Below are positions 34,050 through 42,000 of a DNA stretch of 43,608 nucleotides, piece after piece (the first letter of the stretch is position 1; every line of letters begins with the position of its first letter). The stretch is from assembly GCA_023269035.1 (NCBI GenBank), contig JAHFMJ010000001.1, positions 34,142-77,749 of the forward strand, read 5' to 3'. The notes beneath the pieces were generated by a model. It searched no databases. It was not told the DNA's origin and saw nothing but the letters and a program-made list of their open reading frames with translations. Position numbers and translations under genes: made by a program. Origin of the DNA: Candidatus Kaiserbacteria bacterium (GTDB lineage Bacteria > Patescibacteriota > Minisyncoccia > Phycocordibacterales > Phycocordibacteraceae).

Positions 34050-35237
34050 CTATTTTTTAGACTCATCTATCTCGTTCTTTATATACCCCTCAGCATCGTC
34101 AATATCTTTTTTCAAACCGACGAGCACGTCTTTCTCTTCACCGGCGTCGAGCGTGCGTGATTTGCGGATTTCCTTCAGATGGTCAGCAATATCCTGGCGT
34201 AATACCTCGAACGATTTATGAAGCGCAACCTGCGCTTCATGGGTATCCCTTCCAAGGGCATGCTGCTTCTTAAGAAGCTTGATTGAGGCGTACCAGAAGA
34301 TAAATACGATGGCGGCTACTATAAGGATGATGAGAACGCCAATGCTTATATATGGGAGGAGTTGCCATGCGTAGCTCGCGAGCGAATACGGGATCCGGAC
34401 AGCAAGTTCGTCTGAAGGGAGACTCTCCGCGCCCTCGGGGCGGGCCACCGTAGCGTGTATTGAATACAATCCAGGCTTGAAGAGCGTTGGTAGTGGGATA
34501 GTGAACGAACCGTCAGGACCTGCAGGGATGCTGACGCGAAGCGTGGTCACCTCTGCGGGGCCGAAGTAGAGGGTTGCAAGCGCGTTGGGATATTTTGAAA
34601 GACCGTGCACAACTTGCGTCTCTTCCCCTCCCATAATTGCAACGCCGAGCGTAATGATAGGTGCGTCAGAAGTTGGCGCAGTGGTTGTAGCAGCCGGCTC
34701 TGGTCCTGACTGAACATGTGCTGCTGGGACAACTGGTTCTGCGGTTGGTTTTGGGGCTGGAGCAGTAATGGTGAAAGTTGCTCCGCGCAGGTCGTTCAGC
34801 ACATTCGTCCCCTGCCCGTCGTTCGCGAGTACTGAACCGGATTGAAATGATATTGACCCCGTGCCGGCATGACTTGCACGGAACGTATAGAGTGCGATGG
34901 TGCCTGCGCTTCCCGTATAGCCGGTACCGGGAGAAACACCTTCGAACGAAAGCGAAGCGCTGCTATTTGAAAACGTCGGATCAGTGGTCCAGAAGCTTAA
35001 AAAAGACCCGCTTTTCGAGGCTGACTCGGCAGAAAGAGTACCTGAGGAGAAATTGAGCAAGCCGGAAACGGCGTTAACCGATACATCGGTTGAAACCAGC
35101 ACTTTGACGCGTATCGTGTCGCCTACCTCATACGAACCTTGCGCAGGCGAAAGAAGCAATGTCGCCGCATGTACGGAAAAAGGCGCAACCAAAAAAAGAA
35201 AAGCGACGCTGACAGCCTGGATGCCCCGATGGAACAT
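34050..35237 (-). CDS. Secreted/membrane-anchored cohesin-domain protein
   Basis: Signal peptide MFHRGIQAVSVAFLFLVAPFSVHA; YEVGDTIRVKVLVSTDVSVNAVSGLLNFSSGTLSA...SLSFEGVSPGTGYTGSAGTIALYTFRA cohesin pattern; C-terminal TM helix then coiled-coil tail. Confidence 0.8.
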   Translation of the reverse strand: MFHRGIQAVSVAFLFLVAPFSVHAATLLLSPAQGSYEVGDTIRVKVLVSTDVSVNAVSGLLNFSSGTLSAESASKSGSFLSFWTTDPTFSNSSASLSFEGVSPGTGYTGSAGTIALYTFRASHAGTGSISFQSGSVLANDGQGTNVLNDLRGATFTITAPAPKPTAEPVVPAAHVQSGPEPAATTTAPTSDAPIITLGVAIMGGEETQVVHGLSKYPNALATLYFGPAEVTTLRVSIPAGPDGSFTIPLPTLFKPGLYSIHATVARPEGAESLPSDELAVRIPYSLASYAWQLLPYISIGVLIILIVAAIVFIFWYASIKLLKKQHALGRDTHEAQVALHKSFEVLRQDIADHLKEIRKSRTLDAGEEKDVLVGLKKDIDDAEGYIKNEIDESKK

Positions 35238-35262
35238 GATATTCCTTAATACTATCCTACTT

Positions 35263-36174
35263 CTATCGCTTGGAACGCCGTGCCAGGTAGCGCGAGAGGA
35301 TAACAGCAAACGCGATAAACGCGACGATGTACATCCACCATGTTGCCAGGAACGCAAGTGCGCTGAAATTTGTCGGAGGTATAAGAGCGGTTGTCGTATT
35401 GCCTTGATGATCAACTGCGCGGATGTAGAGATAACTGAGAGTATCCCCCTCTTTGAAGAAGTATGGGCTTTGCACCTCTTCCCACAGTAGCTTTGCCTGA
35501 TCCGCATGAGGCCAATAAGAACTCGCGAGCTCATAACGAAGGATGCCGGAGTCCTTGTCCTGAGCGGTAAAGACAAGTGCGCGGCCTTTCTGGCCAAACG
35601 GCTCTGCAGAGACCACGGAGGGGGTGAACGGTTCTGGCGGCAGCGTGTCGCTCATCAGCGAGATCGTCCTTGGTACCGGGGATGAATCACCGATACGTAT
35701 GATCTGTTTCTCCGCTGGCAGGCTAATACGCGTCCCATTCCCATCGTCGCGATAGAGGGTAGTGTCGAGGCCGAAAGAGAGTTCAGGATTGTCCTTTTTC
35801 CGTGCTGTAAAGACAAGCGTGAAGAGATTGCCTGTCGGGTCCGGGGACTCTCCGGCAGCCGGTGAAGCCTGGTAGCCTCCGGGGAGCACGCCAGCAAATG
35901 ATACGACACCTGGTTGAGTTTCGCTTGGAGGAGTAACCCATAAAGGGACGACCGAACCTGCCAAGCGTACTCCGATGAGCGAGAGCGAAGGCGAAAAACG
36001 TACCGACCCTTCGACTGCATTGATCCTCTCGTCTCCTGTATCAAGAGAGGCGCCGACCGTAAAAGAGTCGCCTGCACCGAGAGGCTGAGCAGGTACGATG
36101 AAAGAAAACCCTGCGGCAAGGACCGGAAAAGGGACGAGGAACGCGAGACCGATAATGAGAGTGTGAAAACGCAT
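35263..36174 (-). CDS. Second cohesin-like membrane-anchored protein
   Basis: Signal peptide MRFHTLIIGLAFLVPFPVLA; LGAGDSFTVGASLDTGDERINAVEGSVRFSPSLSLIGVRLAGSVVPLWV...GVVSFAGVLPGGYQ; C-terminal TM LATWWMYIVAFIAFAVILSRYLARRSKR. Confidence 0.72.
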   Translation of the reverse strand: MRFHTLIIGLAFLVPFPVLAAGFSFIVPAQPLGAGDSFTVGASLDTGDERINAVEGSVRFSPSLSLIGVRLAGSVVPLWVTPPSETQPGVVSFAGVLPGGYQASPAAGESPDPTGNLFTLVFTARKKDNPELSFGLDTTLYRDDGNGTRISLPAEKQIIRIGDSSPVPRTISLMSDTLPPEPFTPSVVSAEPFGQKGRALVFTAQDKDSGILRYELASSYWPHADQAKLLWEEVQSPYFFKEGDTLSYLYIRAVDHQGNTTTALIPPTNFSALAFLATWWMYIVAFIAFAVILSRYLARRSKR

Positions 36175-36182
36175 AGTATCTG

Positions 36183-37550
36183 TTACCCGGTCCAATGGCT
36201 CGCCATGATCGAGAAATCAATAAGGTTCACCTTTCCGTCCTTGTTAAGGTCATACGCAGCAGGCGGATCTGGCTTTTTGTACCAGAACGCTGCGATTGAG
36301 AAATCAATGAGGTTTATTTTATTATCGCCGTTCAAGTCTGAGGGAACGGGCGCATTTGGTGTTTCCGTTTTCGTTGTCTTCGCCACATCACTCGTACCGA
36401 CATTAAACGCTACGGTCTTGCTGGTACGGCTCACCTCGCCGGTCTTTGCGGCGTTCGAGTGCGTGCTGTGTGTGCCCACCTCAAGAGGAGCAGTGATGTA
36501 GCTGTACGCATATACACCGTTCTTATCAGAAGGCGTTTGGATATATACTTCCTGATCTGAGTTGATGGTGATGGTTATCTGGCTTGAGGGCACCGATTGA
36601 CCAAATATCCGGATAGGGTTGCCGCGCTTCACTTGGCTTTTGTCAACGTCGATCGTCGGCGCAAGGAATATTCCAGAGATATTGGTATTCACATTCGCGG
36701 TAATAGAAACCGGAACGGTAATGGTAGAGGATTGGTTCCCATTCGAATCTTCCGCGTAAATGCTGAAGAGGTAGGTCCCGCCTGCAAGGTTACCCACAGA
36801 GATCGCAAAGCTGGCATCCTCATTGATTCGCGCTGTCGCGACAACGCTTGCGTCCTTAAGGATGCTAACGGTACTCCCTGGATATGCACGCCCCGTAAAG
36901 AATGCGGTTGCCGAACCCGAGCTGGTTGGAACACCGCCAGGCCCCCCGCCACCTCCTCCTCCACCCCCTCCACCCCCGCCGGAACTCCCGCCGCCGCCGG
37001 AAGATGCCGGAGCTGCTGACACTTGTGTCGAGGTGGCTATCCTGTTGCCAAAAGCATCTTTGGGAATAATGACAAAATAGTATGTCGTGCCGTTCGTTAA
37101 GCTGGTTCGAGTGCTACTGGTCACATTGCCTACGCTCGTGTAGGAATAGGGCCCACCAGAGACAGTAGACTGACCGACGTCATACCCAGAGACCGTCCAA
37201 CCCAAAAATCCTGTCGAGGCGCTCCAGGAAAGTGCTACCTGAGCATCACCTGCCGTCGAGGAGACTGCAGGCGTAGAGACAAAAGGAAACGAGAGGAATC
37301 CGCCGCCGAGGGAGAAGCCCGATGCGGTGCTCGTACCTATGCCGACCTGAGCGATACTGCTCCAGAGCTGAAAGCCGCTACTGGTTGCGTACCCCGCAGG
37401 AGCGATCACCGGGTCAAGAACTTTGTATGAAGCAGAGGTAAGCTCATCGGCTGAAGCTGACAAAGCAACAGTTACTCCGAGCATAAGGATGGTGAGGAAA
37501 AAAGACCTCACGTGAAAACGAGCACCCGACATCCACACATCATACCGCAT
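36183..37550 (-). CDS. Secreted FN3/Ig-like protein with poly-Gly linker and C-terminal dockerin type I module
   Basis: Signal-like N-terminus; SGYDVGQSTVSGGPYSYTSVGNV...YYFVIIPKDAFGN (FN3); Gly-rich linker; C-terminal DLNGDNKINLIDFSIAAFW and DLNKDGKVNLIDFSIMASHW calcium loops; start could be 37532. Confidence 0.85.
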   Translation of the reverse strand: MRYDVWMSGARFHVRSFFLTILMLGVTVALSASADELTSASYKVLDPVIAPAGYATSSGFQLWSSIAQVGIGTSTASGFSLGGGFLSFPFVSTPAVSSTAGDAQVALSWSASTGFLGWTVSGYDVGQSTVSGGPYSYTSVGNVTSSTRTSLTNGTTYYFVIIPKDAFGNRIATSTQVSAAPASSGGGGSSGGGGGGGGGGGGGPGGVPTSSGSATAFFTGRAYPGSTVSILKDASVVATARINEDASFAISVGNLAGGTYLFSIYAEDSNGNQSSTITVPVSITANVNTNISGIFLAPTIDVDKSQVKRGNPIRIFGQSVPSSQITITINSDQEVYIQTPSDKNGVYAYSYITAPLEVGTHSTHSNAAKTGEVSRTSKTVAFNVGTSDVAKTTKTETPNAPVPSDLNGDNKINLIDFSIAAFWYKKPDPPAAYDLNKDGKVNLIDFSIMASHWTG

Positions 37551-37576
37551 GGACGGATACGCTTATGGAATAATTT

Positions 37577-37963
37577 TTATTTTGCAGTGGTACCCAGGTT
37601 CACTGGCGCAACTTCGATGATGCGGTCAAGTTTGGGATCGTAAAGAATCGCTTTTTGCGACTTTGAATAAATAAGAAGCTTGTCGCCCTGTTTGGCGTTT
37701 GCGAAAAAGGGCTGGTCCTTGAGTTTGCTCGGGTCGGAAACGGTCGCTAAGGTCGGTGTCTCCCCTTCCGGCAAGACGATATGCTTCCCAACTTGGGCAA
37801 CCACAGTGGCAAGTTCTTTCTGTGCCTCCTTCTGTGGATCCTTGGTCGCCTGCGAATAGAAGTAAAATCCGCCAATGAGAGCAACAATCAGCAGTCCAAC
37901 GAGACCTCTAATAATATTTTTCGAGGTAAGGAGTGACTTCTTCGGTACGAGTGATTCTTCCAT
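37577..37963 (-). CDS. Small single-TM protein, function unknown
   Basis: NIIRGLVGLLIVALIGGFYFYSQATKDPQKEAQKELATVVAQVGKHIVLPEGETPTLATV. Confidence 0.75.
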   Translation of the reverse strand: MEESLVPKKSLLTSKNIIRGLVGLLIVALIGGFYFYSQATKDPQKEAQKELATVVAQVGKHIVLPEGETPTLATVSDPSKLKDQPFFANAKQGDKLLIYSKSQKAILYDPKLDRIIEVAPVNLGTTAK

Positions 37964-38044
37964 AGTTCCCTGATGGTACCAGAGTGTGTAAGCGGAAGCT
38001 AGCGGTGGGGTGTGGAAGAAGCGCTGTGGTATGCTTTTGTTGTT

Positions 38045-39031
38045 ATGAAAGCGCCTCGCTGGATATGGACTGTCGGAGGCGGTCTCGCGCTTGGCATCTG
38101 CATCGGTTGGTCCGTAGCGGCGATATTCTCTCCATCCTCCTTAACGAGCGGCGGAAAGCAGGTCCGCCAGAATGAAGGTCAATACACCAATCCCCTTCTT
38201 GAGTGCGATGTGGCGGCCGGTTCAATTGACGCCCAGAAACAGAACTTCGACACTGAACTTGAAAAATATGCCGCGGCAGCGGAGCAGAACGCGGGCGTGG
38301 AGAAGATCGGTGTCTATTTTAGAGACATGAACAACGGCCCCGCCTTCGGCTATAACGAGGATACCCCTTTCATCCCCGCATCACTCCTTAAGCTCCCGGT
38401 CATGATGGCCTATTACAAAAAGGCCGAGTCAGACCCTGGCGTGCTGGATGAAAAAGTGACGGTGCCCGCCTCTGTAGAGAGCGCTGACATACAACAGCTT
38501 GTCCCTCCTGCCGAGCGCATTACGGTAGGCTCGGTGCACACCGTCGAGGACCTGATAACCAGGATGGTCACCTACTCCGACAACCAGTCGCTCATCGCAC
38601 TTTTCGATTCCATCCCGTCAGACGAGCTAGCACACCTCTACAGCCTGCTCGGCATGAGTACTGACGTTATCAGTGACCCTTCCGCCTCGCTCACGGTCAA
38701 GCAATACAGCTCCTTTTTCAGAATCCTTTTCAATGCATCATTCCTCACGCAAGCCTACTCGGAGAAGGCGCTCGGGCACCTGACGAATAGTGCCTTTACG
38801 CAGGCCCTGCGCTCGGGGGTGCCAGAGCCGGTCCCGGTTGCGCATAAGTTTGGCGAGAGGACGATAGAAGGTAGCCAACAGCTGCACGATTGCGGTATTG
38901 TTTACTACCCCAAGCACCCGTACCTTCTTTGTGTGATGACACGCGGCAATGATATTGCCGTTCTTGAAAAGACTATCGCTGATATTTCCAAGTTCGTCTA
39001 CGAGAAGATAGATGCGCAATATTCTCTCTAA
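38045..39031 (+). CDS. Class A beta-lactamase-like serine hydrolase, membrane-anchored
   Basis: SxxK in PASLLKLPVMMAYYK, YSDNQS (SDN), AHKFGE (KTG-like); N-terminal TM. Confidence 0.85.
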   Translation: MKAPRWIWTVGGGLALGICIGWSVAAIFSPSSLTSGGKQVRQNEGQYTNPLLECDVAAGSIDAQKQNFDTELEKYAAAAEQNAGVEKIGVYFRDMNNGPAFGYNEDTPFIPASLLKLPVMMAYYKKAESDPGVLDEKVTVPASVESADIQQLVPPAERITVGSVHTVEDLITRMVTYSDNQSLIALFDSIPSDELAHLYSLLGMSTDVISDPSASLTVKQYSSFFRILFNASFLTQAYSEKALGHLTNSAFTQALRSGVPEPVPVAHKFGERTIEGSQQLHDCGIVYYPKHPYLLCVMTRGNDIAVLEKTIADISKFVYEKIDAQYSL

Positions 39032-42000
39032 GGAATAGGGGTTTGTGTGTCTGGCGGAGGTGTGGTGCTGGTGTCTGCAGATGGCACGGTCTCAGGTGTC
39101 GACGATACTGCATCAGGTGGAGTAGCGTCTGGTGGTGCGCTGACATCAGATGTCGGTGATAATGCATCAGGTGGAATGTCGGTAGCGGGGGGTTCAGTCG
39201 GCGGGACAATATCCAGAGAGCTGGACCCTGTATCGGCAGGAGGGATGTTCTCCGCTGCAGGGACTGTCGGCTCTGCCTGCGGTGCGCTGACGGGCACATC
39301 TTCTTCGACCGTGCGCGAAGTAAACTCCTTCGAATCTTTTATCGCGAGTGCTATCCAGTTAAAGGTCATATCTGCCGGCGCTTTTTTCCCGAGGCGGATG
39401 GTAAAGCCGTGCACATCACGCTTGGTTACCGCATACGGCACACCTTCACCTAGCACTGCCTCTATTGCGGCGTCATTGGTCGTGGTGCCGAAGGCAAGCG
39501 AAGCAGAGACGATAGGCGCTTCGATATAATCGCGGTCAAAGGTGACGTTCACCTCTTTGGCACCCTTAGTAATAATCGCCGTGCCTCCCGTGTCGCTCGT
39601 AAAGTATGGTCGGCCGAAGAAGATACTGTCGCTCAATATCGACATCGTGGTCGTGGTGCTTCCCAATTGGGCTACTTCAAGTCCGCCGGCAAAGGTAGCA
39701 ACTCCGGTAACAGAGAGCGCGCCGGTGGAGACTTTTTCCGAGACAACCTCACCAGCAAACTGCGCATTCCCCGACTGGTCGAAGGTAATCACAACGCCCG
39801 GGGAGGACGTTGCGGTATCCTCCGTCGCAACACTCTCCGTACTACTTGCGGCTTCGTCGGTAGAGGTGCCCATGAGAGCCGAGAACACGGAGGCAACCTG
39901 GCTCCAGAAGGATGTCGTCGTTGCCGCAAGTACAGGCATCGTACCAATGATGGTTATCTTTCCGTCCTCAAAGCCTATAGTGAGGCTCTGGTTGCTGTTG
40001 CCAGTAATCCGGTCAGTGGCGAGGTCGGTGGTGGTTACCTTTTCACTGACAATCGAAAGTCCGCGTACCTCCTGCGCGGTAACAACCTGCGCGATCATCT
40101 CAGGACTGATGATCTGGGAGATGGCGCTCACTTTGTCGGTAAATATCTCCGAGAGCGATGTCTGTCCGCTTGCCCGCTCGGCTTTCAACTGAGTGAGAAA
40201 ATCAAGAATCTCCCCGTCGTGTGTCTGGTAGAGCGACACGCCGTCAAGAGAAAGCGACGCAGTTGTGGAGGAAACGGCATCTGCCGTGTTGACGGTGAGG
40301 CCCATCTCGGCCGCTTTTGCCTGCTGTTCTTCAGCGGTCTTGAACTTCCAATCCGCAAATGCCTCATCAATCGGCTGACCGTTGTAGTCGATCAGATTGA
40401 CGAACATCATGATGGTCGAGCACTTCCTCGGCATTACGTAGCCGTCCGTGGGGCATTCTTCGAGCTTGGTTGGATCGACAGACTCAAGGGCTTTGCCGAT
40501 GACACGCCCCGAGACTGTCGCTTTCATGGCATAGCCGTAGAGGCTCGCGGCGGTGAGTGTGTCGCCGGTCTTGATCATGCCGTTTTCGGTGGAAACTTTG
40601 ACCGGCACGCGACCGACAAGGGCGATCGGGTACGAATTTTCCGTGTAGGCGCCGGTAACAAAACCCGGATCAGTAGAGACAACGCCGATTACATCGCGCT
40701 GATATTGATACTGAGTCTTTTTCACGCCGTGGTTATTGTACGGATCAATCGCGACCACCGTCCCGTTTTCAAGCGACTCCTGCGACATGTAACGCTCGGC
40801 CAAGTCGGCACCTGACGTGTTGATGCTGCCGGAGGGAGCAGTATAGATATCGCCTGAGGATGAGACGCGCAATACGGAGAGCCCGTCCGCCTGGAGGTCT
40901 ATGAGGTTTTTGTCTTTTGTGATTTTGTACTCGGAGAGTGTCGGCGTGGGAATTGAACGATACGGATACGCAGTACCATTACCGCTGTACCAGACACCGT
41001 TTAATATGCCGCTATAGCCGGGGAATGTGCGTTTAAAGTTGAATTGCAATTGCACCCAGGTCTCGCCAGAGCCGGGGTTGATGAGACCTCCGGTGCCGAC
41101 CTCGCGGAACGAAGCGGTTTGGAGGCCCGACTGACTCGATGCGGTACGCACCTCAGCGCTGATACCGCCGTTTGGCGTCCCGTACATGTTCGACTTCCAG
41201 ACGACCGCGGAAGTTGAGTCCAGGCCGGGAATCTGAAACTCTTCGCTTCGATAGCCTCCGTTTGCGACAAAGCCAGCGTCATATTCCAAGACGTTAGGAG
41301 CTGCTGCTGCGGCACTCGTCGTTGCACCTCCGGTAATGATAACGTATCTGCCGTCATCTCTTTGGAACGCGACACCACCGCTGTTACTGCCGACACCCAT
41401 GGTCGGACCGGCAACTGTCGAACCGACCGGGCCTCTGCTGTTGGCGGTAAACGCTCCTGAGTTTTCGTAATAGATACTTGTTCCGGTTTGCGGAGCGAGA
41501 CCTGCCGCACTTCCTCCTGAAATGGTGAGCCACGAGCCGTCGGATCTCTGTAGCGGATACGCTCCGAGCGCTGCGACAGAGGTAAGAGTGGGTCCTGCCG
41601 CGAGAGTTGCTACGTTAGCGAGTGGATCATAAATAATAGTTGTTCCGAGAGCCACACACGTTGTCGCCGTTGAAAGTCCACGGACAATCACCCATGAACC
41701 GTCTTTTCTCTGGAAAGCGTACCCGCCGGCTCCCGGGGCAGGAGTGGGGAAAGCTGGAGCACCGAGCGTCGACCATTTCATTTGGTAAGGATCGAAGTTT
41801 GCCGTTGCAGTGACTGCAGCACACGCGGTACTCTCGGCTGTTGCGACACCTGAGAGGAACCAGTAGGTGCCGTCGGGACGAGGAATGAACATCGAACCGC
41901 TACCCACAGTCACTGGAGAAGAGGTCGCTATTGCGGTTGCGTTGTTGAGTGGGTCATAGAGCGTCGCGGTCTTGGTAATGTTTCCGTGCAAGATGTACAC

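Noticed and set aside
36823-37080. Poly-proline plus-strand ORF
   Set aside because: Antisense of the poly-Gly linker in the dockerin protein.
39667-40815. 382-aa plus-strand ORF
   Set aside because: Antisense to the giant surface protein, no recognisable family.
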